NCBI GenBank assembly: GCA_016709575.1
Contig: JADJMM010000021.1
Location: forward strand, 1 to 38,805
DNA from: Sphingobacteriaceae bacterium
Lineage (GTDB): Bacteria; Bacteroidota; Bacteroidia; B-17B0; Aurantibacillaceae
Reading direction: 5' to 3'
Length of the DNA: 38,805 nucleotides
Shown here piece after piece: positions 10,394 through 18,898 of this stretch. The stretch's first letter is position 1, and the number at the start of each line of letters is the position of its first letter. Both the position numbers and the translations under genes were made by a program. Under the pieces are notes generated by a model that saw only the letters and a program-made list of their open reading frames with translations, was not told the origin of the DNA and ran no database searches.

Positions 10394-11860
10394 CAAAATA
10401 TTTTTTTTGTTTTAAATTATTATAATCTGATTCTTTTAATACTGTAATTGTTTGAAAATTGTTAGAGTAACTTTCAAGCAATTTAATTTCCTTTTGTTTA
10501 ATGGGTTTTTCCAAATAATATAGTAGCCTAAAAATAAGAACCGTTATTTCTTTTTTTCCATTTACCATCTCCTCCAAGTCGGAGTCGGAATAAACTGTTT
10601 TTCTTCTAACCTTGTCGTTTATTACATTAATGTCTTTTATAGATAACTTCATCTAATATCCCAATAGGCTCTATACTTGCAATATCTTTTGATCCGTAAA
10701 AAAGAAGCAGATCGCCTTTTTTCATCAACAGGCTCTGAGATTTGCATAAATATGCTTTAGAAATTGTATTCCCCTCTATTTCATTTAAGCTCGACTCGGT
10801 TGCATCAAATAAAGTCGCTGCTCTAAAACTACCATCTTTAAATAAGGTAAAGTAATATTTAGGATTAATCGGAATAACAAATTTATTTATTGTACTATCC
10901 GTATAAAATGGATGGTCTTTAATTGAATTTTTATCTTCCGTAATTTTAGGTTTGATTAATGATTTAATCATCCTATTCTCTTTAACACCATCCTTATTTA
11001 AAAATTCATCTATTACAAACCCATATTTTGAAAGTAAATTTATTAGATGTGTATGATGAGGAAAGACAGTTAGATATAAATATTTGATTGAACTTTTACA
11101 CACAATTCAAACATTTTATTTAAAAACAATTCTCTAAACGATACCCAAATACAGTTTCATCAACTTCTTAAAGTGCACATCTTTATTGAATCATCGCTGA
11201 TGTTAGGTAGATTATGGCTTGAACTTTTCTCTTTATGATAAATAAGAAGAGCTGTTATTTTATTATCTACTTTGAGTATGTAGCATTTTCGGTTTTCTTT
11301 AGCGCATTTTAAAAACCATGCATTAAATCCATCATAACTAGCTCTTAACGAATCAAAAAATGGTTGTTCAATTTCGGATTCTATATCACGTACAAAACAC
11401 TCTTCCAATAGAGGGTGATGTGGAATTACTAATGAATGTAACTGCTTTAATAGCGATAATCCTTCGGCTATTGATAGCACCTTGTTTGATAAACTAATTT
11501 TAGTCGATTTATCTTTTATACCCTTATCCTCTGTTATAAAATAATCAACATATCCTTTTGAACTTGAAACAACTGAACGTTGTCCACTTCATCGTTGACT
11601 TTTTTTTGACCAACAATATTTATAAAATCTTCCGTTAAAATTGCCGGATTGGGCATTGGAGTGTATTTCTGCAACTTTGATAAAGTAATTTCTTGTCTAG
11701 CTGAATCCTTATCTCTTCTTAAGTCCTTTGCACATGATGGGTGATAAACTATTGTATGACCATTGGAAATCGCCAATTGATAAAATTTGGCAAACTGCTC
11801 ATCGATCACCTTATTGTCTTCTAGGTGAATTAAAATATTTGTATCGATTAAAAGTTGCAT
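10371..11860 (-). CDS. PIN - GNAT acetyltransferase - PUA-like three-domain protein
   Basis: Reconstructed protein of about 495 residues. Residues 1-125: a PIN nuclease domain, with MQLLIDTNILIHLED, YHPSCAKDLRRDKD and YFITEDKGI supplying the usual acidic residues. Residues about 130-270: a GNAT-like acetyltransferase region (AWFLKCAKENRKCYILKVDN, ITALLIYHKE, then YLYLTVFPHHTHLINLLSKY and GFVIDEF). Residues about 330-495: a PUA/EVE-like region with KKGDLLLFYG, IGILDEVIY and RRKTVYSDSDLEEMV. Frame breaks near 11540, 11160-11100 and 10640 split it, but each domain continues across a break. It lies 68 bases after the AbiEii gene and overlaps the ASCH gene. A nuclease plus acetyltransferase plus RNA-binding fold suggests an RNA- or tRNA-directed effector; that is inference. 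Confidence 0.75.
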
Positions 11861-11928
11861 CTATCTATTTCAAAATGAAAAATACTTATTTTTTACTGAT
11901 TCCGAATCTTATCGAATTTGTATTGCGT

Positions 11929-12876
11929 TTACAATTTTTCAATATGCTTCGCAATCCGCTCAATTAATTCGTCAAAAGGAGGCTGTCCCTGATAATACAA
12001 AGCGGCTGTTGTTTTATATCTTACTGTAAAATCGGCACGTATTTCGGGCGAGGATAATAAGAAGGCTTCGTTTTTTGAATGGGAATTTCATAATCAGGCT
12101 TAGGAAATCTTTTTTCTTTATGCGCTAGGTACTCCTCTGATCCTATAAATTCTATAACTTCAGGAGAGCCAAGTAAACAATACACATCGTAATACTGACG
12201 CATAAAATTTACACCTTTAACTCCTTTGCTTTGTTCATTTCTAAATTTAGTAGCAATCGTTTGTAATTTTTCTACTAATGTATATCCGGGATGATAGCAT
12301 ATAATATCCAATGCTCTATTGTCAATAATTTCTACTTTCGATTCGATTGCTCTATCATACGCCCAAGAACTTATGGTGATAGTTTTATTTGGTGTAACAT
12401 CATCAAATCCGGCTTCTAAAAGAATACCCTCTTTCATTGCCCCAACTTTATCAACTTTGTTTTCGTAATTCAATCGAATACCTCCACTTCGATAAGTGGT
12501 TTCCTCATCAAAAGCTGCATCTCTTACTATTGAAGTTATACCCGGTATTTTTATTTCAGTTGCAAGCGAATCATAAAATGCTTTGCGTTTCGCAGCATTA
12601 TTTTTATTGGTATTCTTAGGGTTTTCATTGATTTCAAACTTTGCATCTGGTTTAATGTGGATATCAATATCTTCGGAAAATCTATTAATTAATTTGTATC
12701 CTTTAGACAAAGAAGTTCCGCCTTTTAACTCAAATTGAAATCCTTGTTTTTTTAGTCCATACAAAACATGCATGATCCAATAATCTTTTTCAATTAATCC
12801 GGGTTCAATATTCTTTTCATTTGCAAGAATATTAATCAGAGAAGCAAACTTTATGATCGTGCAAGTATTCAGACAT
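11929..12876 (-). CDS. AbiEii/AbiGii-type nucleotidyltransferase toxin
   Basis: Nucleotidyltransferase of the AbiEii (DUF1814) family, toxin of type IV-like toxin-antitoxin and abortive-infection systems. The start is ATG at 12876 (MSEYLHDH), followed by GLIEKDYWIMHVLYGL. The active-site motifs are ELKGGTSLSKGY and RFSEDIDIHI (the GG-S and D-x-D residues). Later come AMKEGILLEAG and FMRQYYDVYCLLG. The C terminus reads IRADFTVRYKTTAALYYQGQ and ends EKL at 11929 once a break near 12060 is repaired; another break lies near 12860. Length is about 315 residues, typical. The start overlaps the antitoxin stop by 8 bases. Such enzymes are reported to add nucleotides to tRNA or other RNA; the target here is unknown. 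Confidence 0.88.
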
Positions 12877-13462
12877 GTGCAAGTGCGGTATTATTAGTCA
12901 TAAGTGGTTTTAGCATTTTCTTAGTCTTAGCGCTTCCGTATTCCATAACAACATGTTTCAATTTTTGAGAAGGCATTTGAGATGCTTTAGTAAGAAGTTT
13001 ATTCAATACGTTATCGCGATCTTCAGCTAAGTTATCTAAATTATTTGCGAGATCCACCAACAAGAATTCTTCTGTCATCTTTGAAGGGAAATGATGTTTC
13101 AACTGAAACTCAAAATCTCTATTTCTAATTTAAACTTTCATGACGTTTATGATTATAAACAACTTTTTTATTTTAAAGCTTGAGTTTGTGCCAACGCTAA
13201 GGCTATTATAAAAATTCTTGAAACAAGAAGAAACCTATCGTCTTTTAAAAGCTGCGCACCAAAAACATCTTCATCGTGGAAATTTTTCCGAATACGGAAG
13301 TCTGAGGAACGTAATACAATCCCTGAGAGAGTTTTTCTAAAACTCCTTCCTTCAGTAATTCATCAAGATGTCTATCAACGGATTTGACCAATCGGCTAAT
13401 TCATTCCTTCGATAAACTCTTCCTTTTTTTAAATGCTTTTAAGCCCGTTCAAAAGTTGTCAT
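12869..13462 (-). CDS. AbiEi-like antitoxin / transcriptional regulator (DUF6088-like)
   Basis: Antitoxin partner of AbiEii. The N terminus is MTTFERA with a winged-helix part (RVYRRNELADWS, VDRHLDELLKEGVLEKLSQG, LYYVPQ) around 13290-13462. The clean C-terminal part is about 77 residues: FLLVDLANNLDNLAEDRDNV through VMEYGSAKTKKMLKPLMTNN. Several one-base frame breaks lie between 13100 and 13445. The start at 13462 is set by a strong AGGAGGA ribosome site at 13471-13477. Its stop overlaps the toxin start (ATGTCTGA), the usual arrangement for such pairs. Family members bind their own promoter and repress it. Confidence 0.75.
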
Positions 13463-13480
13463 GTTATTATTCCTCCTATA

Positions 13481-13512
13481 CAAAGATACCAAATTATCAA
13501 ATGTATATGCAA
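13481..13512 (-). promoter_or_regulatory. Bacteroidota-type promoter of the AbiE-like operon
   Basis: Reading the minus strand, a perfect -7 element TATCTTTG (TAnnTTTG consensus; 13488-13481) is preceded by TTG (13512-13510) at 21 bases. The start codon at 13462 follows within 19 bases, leaving a very short leader that contains the AGGAGGA site. Confidence 0.65.
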
Positions 13513-13620
13513 GTATTTTCATTAAAAAATTCATGAAAATATATTATTTATAGCTTTATTATCAAATAGATACATATTTATTGGAAAATCATTGATTATA
13601 AAAACGATTGATTATTAAAT
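13493..13620. promoter_or_regulatory. Repeated ATTATCAAAT sites, candidate antitoxin operators
   Basis: ATTATCAAAT occurs at 13493-13502, overlapping the promoter spacer, and again at 13558-13567, 65 bases away (about six helical turns). A variant ATTATTAAAT is at 13611-13620. AbiEi-type antitoxins autoregulate, so these are possible operators. AT-rich sequence makes chance matches easy. Confidence 0.35.
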
Positions 13621-13680
13621 GTCAGCATCTTAATGTAACAAACGGCAATAAATTGAAATATTGCTGTTTTGTTAGAAAAT

Positions 13681-13723
13681 CAAACAAAAAGCCAGTTTTC
13701 GGTTAAAAGTGGCTTTTTGTTTG
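13681..13723. terminator. Perfect 14-bp inverted repeat in the gap before the recombinase
   Basis: CAAACAAAAAGCCA (13681-13694) pairs exactly with TGGCTTTTTGTTTG (13710-13723) around a 15-base loop. On either strand the right arm is T-rich, as in a bidirectional terminator, but no gene ends nearby. The 366-base gap 13463-13828 otherwise holds the divergent promoters; no further gene was seen. Confidence 0.4.
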
Positions 13724-13828
13724 TTAAAATAGCTGATTAACGTAAAGTAGAAATTTCACTAATTCTATAGTCTGATATAACTCATTCGTTTTGATGAATT
13801 TAATGTTGGAATTTGGTGTTAAAACACT

Positions 13829-15334
13829 ATGAAAACATTTAAAGAATTTGGAGCCATTTGCCAAAGGCAAGCAACTAAAAACTAGCGCTAATAATACCTG
13901 CGTTATTTATACAAGAGTTTCTACAAGGGAACAAGCGGAAAACAATATGAGTTTAGATACTCAACGGAGAGCGTGTGATATTTACGCTAAAAAACATAGT
14001 TACAAAGTAATGGCATACTTTGGAGGCACTTTTGAAAGTGCAAAAACAGATGAGCGTGAAGAGTTCAATCACATGCTTTCTTTTGTTCAAAAAACTCGAG
14101 AAAAAGTTTCATACATTATTGTTTATAGCGTAGACCGATTTTCTCGATCAGGAGCTAACGCCATTTATATTACGGAACAATTAAAACATAATGGAATTAG
14201 CGTGGTATCTGTTACACAACCTACGGATGTTAGTACACCAAGTGGAGTCTACAACAAAACATCCAATTTATTTTTAGCGAATATGACAATCAACTTAGAA
14301 GAGAAAAAACAATAGCAGGAATGCGCGATAAACTTTGAGGCGAGTGGTGCGTTAAACCGCCACGAGGTTATGATATTGTAACCATAAATAGTAAACGGTC
14401 TATTGTATTAAATAAAGATGCAGAGCTAATCAGGAAAATATTTTATGGAAATTATTTGAGCATATATCCCAAACAGAAATTCGAAATAGGCTTGCAGGAA
14501 TGGGCATGAAGGTTGGGCATGGAAATATTTCAAATACATTAAGGAACCCGTTCTATTGTGGCATACTATCCAATAAGTTATTAGAAGGAAAAGTTGTTTG
14601 CTGGAAAACATGAGAAGATTATATCTCGGGAAATATTCTTAGCTGTAAATGAATTATTAAATACTGAAGGGAGACGAGAAATTAGACACATAAGTGATAA
14701 TGAATTTTTGCCATTGAGAAGAATGCTTATTTGTTCTAAATGCCAAACCAATATGACTGGATATTGCGTGAAAAAGAAAAACCTTTACTATTACAAATGC
14801 CGAAAATTAGGATGTGGCGTAAACAAGAGTGCCATTGCAATACATTTATTATTCGCAAGTCTTTTGAAAAGCATACGTTTAAATGAGGATAAAAATCCTA
14901 CAATCAAAAAGCAGCTAACTGCAAATTTTATTAAGGTAGATAATATTAATCGCAAGAGTAAAGCTCTTTATAAAGGAAACTTAACAACTATAAAAACAAA
15001 AATGGAGCATCTAGAGGAGCGGTTTGCTATGGGAGAAATTAACGAGCGGCTTTTTAAAAAATTTAATTCTAAACTCGAACAAGAGTTAAAAGATGTGGAG
15101 TTACTAATTGATAAAAGTAAAGCCGGATTAAGTACTCAAAACTTCGTAAAACAAGAAGGTGATGAAATACTACAAAAATTAGCCGATGTTTGGCAAAGAG
15201 GAGATTTACACGCCAAAAGATTAGTTCAGTCCGCTGTCTTTCCGGAGGGGCTTTATTTTGATCATTTAGCTGGTAGGTTAATAATTAAGAAATTGGCATC
15301 AGGATTTTATTGTCTTGAGGGGATCAAAACGTAA
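13829..15334 (+). CDS. Large serine recombinase
   Basis: Site-specific DNA recombinase of the large serine type, about 500 residues. The resolvase domain has the catalytic Ser in VIYTRVSTREQ and the conserved MSLDTQRRACDIY and VYSVDRFSRSGANA segments. A Recombinase domain follows (TIAGMRDKL, KPPRGYDIV, SQTEIRNRLAGMGM, RNPFYCGIL), then a zinc ribbon with CSKCQTNMTG and YKCRKLGCG, and a coiled-coil C-terminal region around 14940-15130. ATG at 13829 reads MKTFKEF; breaks near 13845, 14250, 14335 and 14450-14600 split the gene. Such enzymes integrate and excise islands, and usually sit at one end of the element, which fits its position between the defence genes and radC. Confidence 0.9.
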
Positions 15335-15344
15335 AAACGTTTCC

Positions 15345-15370
15345 CAAAGCGTAAAAACGCTTTGTTTTAG
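15345..15370 (+). terminator. Terminator of the recombinase gene
   Basis: CAAAGCG and CGCTTTG pair perfectly around a TAAAAA loop, followed by TTTT. It lies 11 bases after the recombinase stop. A related ACGTAAAAACGT palindrome overlaps the stop codon itself. Confidence 0.55.
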
Positions 15371-15422
15371 GCTGTTTTGAAACGTCAAACAATAAGGCTG
15401 TAATGCCTAACAATCAAAACAA

Positions 15423-15462
15423 AACCCCACAAAAGCCATAAAAAGGGGGCTATTGTGGGGTT
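15423..15462. repeat. Long hairpin AACCCCACAA...TTGTGGGGTT
   Basis: A perfect 10-bp outer stem (15423-15432 with 15453-15462) encloses a second 4-bp stem AGCC/GGCT. There is no strong T run after it on the plus strand, so it may be a terminator for both converging genes or part of the island boundary. Nothing else is recognised between 15370 and 15510. Confidence 0.45.
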
Positions 15463-15510
15463 AGTTTCAAGGGGAGATATTCCTTATGGCGACTTGTGGG
15501 GCTTATCAGG

Positions 15511-15603
15511 TTAAAAGTCCAAATTTAGCTTATCCTTTAGCTGATAAATTTTAAGCATGCCTTCGTAAAGTTTGGCTCGACATTTTGTACCTTCGCCTGA
15601 CAT
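15511..15603 (-). CDS. Possible 30-residue protein after radC
   Basis: A short frame begins with an ATG overlapping the radC stop (TAATG) and encodes MSGEGTKCRAKLYEGMLKIY followed by QLKDKLNLDF. The coupling and a helical, amphipathic sequence are mildly supportive. There is no recognised family, and at this length a chance frame is quite possible. Confidence 0.3.
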   Translation of the reverse strand: MSGEGTKCRAKLYEGMLKIYQLKDKLNLDF

Positions 15604-16304
15604 TAGAGAATGCCCTCATCCGCAAAACTCAAATACTTCTGCTCACCAATAATGATGTGGTCCAATAAATTTATGTCCATTAGCCTTGAGCTTTCCTTTA
15701 TTTTTTTGGTTAAGGAAAGGTCTTGTTCGCTGGGTTTCAGCTGACCTGATGGATGATTATGGCACAATATAATTCCGCTGGCGAGCATTTCGATGGCGGG
15801 TTTTAAAACTAAACGTGCATCTACAACCGTTCCGCTTACACCGCCTTTACTGATGCATTCCATTTTTACTACTGAATTGGCGCGGTTCAATAATAAAATC
15901 CAGAATTCTTCGTGTGGCAAATCACTCAACTTCTTATTCAATAATTTAAAAGCATCGTTGGATGTTGAAATTCTTGGCTTTCCTGTAATATCATTTTCTG
16001 TTCTTCTTCTACCCAATTCAAAAGCGGATGCAATATTAATAGCCTTTGCCTCCCCTATTCCTTTAAATTTTTTGAGTTCATTAACTGAGGCCTTTGCTAA
16101 TAAATTCAAATCATTCCCATAATTATTTAAAACGCGTTGCGCTAATTGTATGGCAGTTTCCTCTCTTGTTCCGAAACCAATTTGTATGGCTAATAATTCG
16201 GCGTCAGATAAATTTTGGCGACCGATAGTCAATAATTTCTCTCTGGGACGGTCATCTTCCGCCAGAAATTTAATTGGGATGTGTTTTGCTACTATTTCTT
16301 CCAT
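15603..16304 (-). CDS. radC: RadC family JAB-domain protein
   Basis: A complete 233-residue RadC. The N-terminal helix-hairpin-helix region reads LSDAELLAIQIGFGTREETA and LKKFKGIGEAKAINI (residues about 30-85). The C-terminal JAB/MPN metalloprotease-like domain has the metal motif LCHNHPSGQLKPSEQD (HxHPSG...SxxD, residues about 175-195). RadC proteins are widespread and, despite the name, have no established repair role. The gene is intact, lies outside the island and ends towards the recombinase. ATG at 16304 is the natural start (MEEIVAKHIPIKFLAEDDRP). Confidence 0.93.
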   Translation of the reverse strand: MEEIVAKHIPIKFLAEDDRPREKLLTIGRQNLSDAELLAIQIGFGTREETAIQLAQRVLNNYGNDLNLLAKASVNELKKFKGIGEAKAINIASAFELGRRRTENDITGKPRISTSNDAFKLLNKKLSDLPHEEFWILLLNRANSVVKMECISKGGVSGTVVDARLVLKPAIEMLASGIILCHNHPSGQLKPSEQDLSLTKKIKESSRLMDINLLDHIIIGEQKYLSFADEGIL

Positions 16305-16413
16305 GTTCTTTATTTTCTTCAGTATTTTACAAAATTAAAGTCCATTTTTTCGGATTGATGGCTACAATTTGTAGCATTTCAAAAATATTACTGTCCAATA
16401 TGTTCAAAATAGG

Positions 16414-16421
16414 TACTTTTG
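16414..16421 (+). promoter_or_regulatory. Candidate -7 element TACTTTTG before the MFS gene
   Basis: A perfect match to the Bacteroidota -7 consensus TAnnTTTG lies 6 bases upstream of the ATG at 16428, so the transcript would be nearly leaderless. No clear TTG is seen at the -33 position. Confidence 0.4.
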
Positions 16422-16427
16422 TAAACC

Positions 16428-17688
16428 ATGTCTGTCTTCAACACAGAATCCCTAAGTATTTTCCGGATTAAAGAATTCCGCTTCTTTGTTTACGCCCGGT
16501 TTTTTTTAACCGTTGCTATTCAAATGCAATTCAGTACTATCAGTCTGCAAATTTATTACGAGCATACAGATGATCCCTTAATTCAAGGAATGATTGGATT
16601 AACAGAAGCGATTCCTTTTGTGATTACGTGTTTCTTTTCAGGAATTGTTGCTGATACTTATAACCGCCGAAAAATTTTATTGACAGGCATCTTCATTTTA
16701 TTTCTTGGTTGTATTCTTCTTTATTTTCACAGCGCGCCTTTCTCACAGTTTCTAAAAAATACAGGCATGACGGTTTTATTCGGCATCGTGTTTTTATTTG
16801 GAATCGTCCGCGCATTTTTAGCAGCTTGCACCCATCCTTTCATGAGTCAATTAGTACCAAGAACTCAATATACCAACTCTGCAACATGGAATAGTACCGC
16901 TTGGCACGTTGGCGCTATACTCGGACCTGTTCTAGCAGGATTAATTTACGGTTATAAAGGAAAACTCAATGCTGATCTGTGTTATTTAATTGATTGCATT
17001 TTATTTCTCATCTCTATTTATTTTATTTTCAGAATTGGTAACAAACCAAAACCTGTGAGAGAAGAAAAAGAAACTTTATTACAAAGCATGACAGTTGGTT
17101 TGAAATTCGTTTTCAAAAATAAAATGGTGTTGAGCGCTTTAACTTTAGATTTATTTGCCGTTTTATTCGGCGGCGCTGTTGCTATGATACCAATGTTCAA
17201 CGATAAAATTTTACATCTCGGTCCGGAAGCTTATGGTTTATTACGCACCGCCCCTGCTATCGGAGCTGTTCTTATGGCACTAGTTTTAGCAGTGAAACCC
17301 CCTGCGAAAAAAGCGGGCCTAGCTTTAATTTGGTCGGTCGTTGGTTTTGGAGTTTTCACAATTCTCTTTGCGTTTTGTACTAATTATTGGGCGGCGTTAT
17401 TCATGTTATTAATGACCGGCGCATTTGATAATGTAAGTGTAGTTGTTCGTCACAGTATTTTACAATTATCAACTCCAGATAACATGCGCGGAAGAGTAAC
17501 AGCTGTAAATAATATTTTTATTGGATCAAGTAATGAAATCGGTGCTTTTCGAATCTGGTGTTGCTGCTAAAGCGATGGGATTAGTTCCGTCAATTGTTTT
17601 TGGTGGAGTGATGACGATAGCTACGGTGTTTGGGATTTCAAAATTGAATCCCAAGTTAAAGACAATGGATTTGACGAAGTATGAGTGA
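16428..17688 (+). CDS. MFS transporter (EntS-like, MFS_3)
   Basis: Polytopic inner-membrane transporter of about 420 residues with around 12 hydrophobic segments. The conserved loop GIVADTYNRRKILL between helices 2 and 3 is typical of the major facilitator superfamily, and the C-terminal half has GAFDNVSVVVRHSILQLSTP, common in the enterobactin-exporter-like MFS_3 group. The frame breaks near 17545, where an extra C turns GAFESG into GAFRIW; the last 46 residues, ending TKYE, follow in the next frame to a TGA at 17686. Substrate cannot be told from sequence. A repeat cluster follows immediately. Confidence 0.88.
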
Positions 17689-17707
17689 CCCCCTCCCCCT
17701 GCGGGTA

Positions 17708-17822
17708 CTCCCCCTTAAAAAAGGGGGAGAGTTATTTTGTCTTTTTAAAAAACGGGGTGCAACTTCTCCCCTTATTTAAGGGGAGACAGCCAATTTTGCC
17801 GAAGGCAAAAGGCAGAGGGGTA
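17708..17822. repeat. Palindromic intergenic repeats between the MFS and DUF2400 genes
   Basis: CTCCCCCTTAAAAAAGGGGG at 17708 is the core of a near-perfect palindrome ending at 17729. A second element CTCCCCTTATTTAAGGGGAG (17766-17785) is followed by a perfect hairpin TTTTGCC-GAA-GGCAAAA (17794-17810) and GGCAGAGGGGT. The second has the same layout as the repeat at 20536-20578. Confidence 0.7.
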
Positions 17823-17834
17823 AAAATTTGAACA

Positions 17835-18465
17835 ATGAAAAAAAACAGTTCCGACATAAAAGATTTTTTGGAAGAAAAACTCCTCCTCTTCAACAACCGC
17901 TCTTTCATCTCAACCGATCCCATTCAAATCCCTCATCAATTCACAAAGAAAGAAGATATTGAAATTGCTGCTTTTCTTGCTGCAACTATTGCATGGGGAC
18001 AACGAAAAACAATAATTAACAACGCGCAGAAATTAATGTTGTGGATGGATAATGCGCCGAACGATTTTATTATAAATCATTCAGCAAAAGAATTAGCGCC
18101 TTTTAAAAAATTTGTTCACAGAACATTTAACGGAACGGATTGTGTATTCTTTATTAAATCACTTCAAAATATTTATTTAAAGCATGGTGGTTTGGAAGGA
18201 GCATTTTCAAAAGGACTAAATAAGAAAGATGACAATATAAAAAATGCCATTGTTGGTTTTAGAAAAACTTTTTTAGAAATAAAACACGAATCTCGAAGCG
18301 ATAAACATATTTCAAATCCTGAAAGTAAATCCAGCGCGAAACGTTTGTGTATGTACTTGCGTTGGATGGGAAATTACTTCTGTACTAAAACAGTTTGATA
18401 AGAATGATCCGGTAAAGTACGACTTCGCATTATTCGGACTTGGTGCATTCGAAGGATTTAAATAG
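17835..18465 (+). pseudogene. DUF2400/TIGR02757 family gene with internal deletion
   Basis: The N terminus (FLEEKLLLFNNRSFISTDPI, HQFTKKEDIEIAAFLAATIA, WGQRKTIINNAQKLM) and the segment KSSAKRLCMYLRWM identify the TIGR02757/DUF2400 family, a conserved protein of unknown function common in Bacteroidota. After LRWM near 18366 the sequence goes directly to EITSVLKQFDKNDPVKYDFA in another frame and ends LFGLGAFEGFK at 18465. In relatives about 50-60 residues, including a DVHTGNV segment, lie between, so a block of roughly 150-180 bases plus the frame is lost. It could be a real decaying gene or an assembly collapse. Confidence 0.75.
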
Positions 18466-18474
18466 GAACACGCT

Positions 18475-18502
18475 TGTCATTCTGAACTTGTTTCAGAATC
18501 TC
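18475..18502. repeat. Interspersed palindromic repeat TGTCATTCTGAACTTG...
   Basis: The element contains ATTCTGAA and TTCAGAAT arms around a short loop and matches the common Bacteroidota intergenic motif with a TTTCAGAATCTC end. It separates the two copies of the DUF2400 gene end. Confidence 0.6.
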
Positions 18503-18517
18503 GAACTGAAGGTTCGT

Positions 18518-18556
18518 GCGTTGTTTGGATTAGGTGCGTTTGAAGGCTTCAAATGA
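18518..18556 (+). pseudogene. Second copy of the DUF2400 C-terminal codons
   Basis: Thirteen codons encode ALFGLGAFEGFK plus stop, the same peptide as at 18427-18465. Nine of the 13 codons differ synonymously, including the stop (TGA against TAG). Upstream of the Ala codon there is no further similarity. The rest of 18557-18898 holds a repeat and no recognisable gene. Confidence 0.6.
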
Positions 18557-18610
18557 TTTCTTCAATCAGCATTTTGTTTTTTATGGAGATTTTACTTCAA
18601 TGGTTGTTTC

Positions 18611-18745
18611 TTCTCTGTCACTTTTTGTCTTGACACAAAAAGTAACCAAAAAAGTCAAGGAAATCCGATTCCACGCACATGGCTACGCCCCTAACACGGA
18701 TTTCCAGGCCAGCGCTCGTTCTTCCACAACTGCATTTCTTTTTGA
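18611..18745. repeat. Structured repeat, copy A
   Basis: Hairpin 1: ACTTTTTGT (18620-18628) with ACAAAAAGT (18635-18643). Hairpin 2: GGAAATCCG (18659-18667) with CGGATTTCC (18697-18705). It is followed by a shared GTTCTTCCACAAC segment. Copy B is at 20671-20816 and a partial copy C at 21621-21680. Further downstream, 18755-18790 holds a CCCCTCT...AGAGGGG palindrome. Confidence 0.75.
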
Positions 18746-18898
18746 AAACAAATGCATCGCCCCTCTGCTTGTAGAGAGGGGTTGGGGGTGAGTTTACCTC
18801 CGCGCCCATCCTTTGAAGTATTATTTTAACCAAGAAAGATTACAAATTTGTTTTAATAAGAACTAAAAAAATCAGAAATATTCCTGTATTTTTAATCG

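Noticed and set aside
13681..13723. Inverted repeat as a recombination attachment site
   Set aside because: A perfect inverted repeat with T-rich arms fits a terminator better; no second copy was found in the window.
15423..15600. tmRNA or tRNA near the island edge
   Set aside because: No T-loop or acceptor-stem pattern could be drawn; the hairpin alone does not support an RNA gene.
18534..18833. Short open frames on both strands in the repeat region
   Set aside because: They are produced by the repeat and palindromes, have low-complexity composition and no ribosome sites or homologous motifs.
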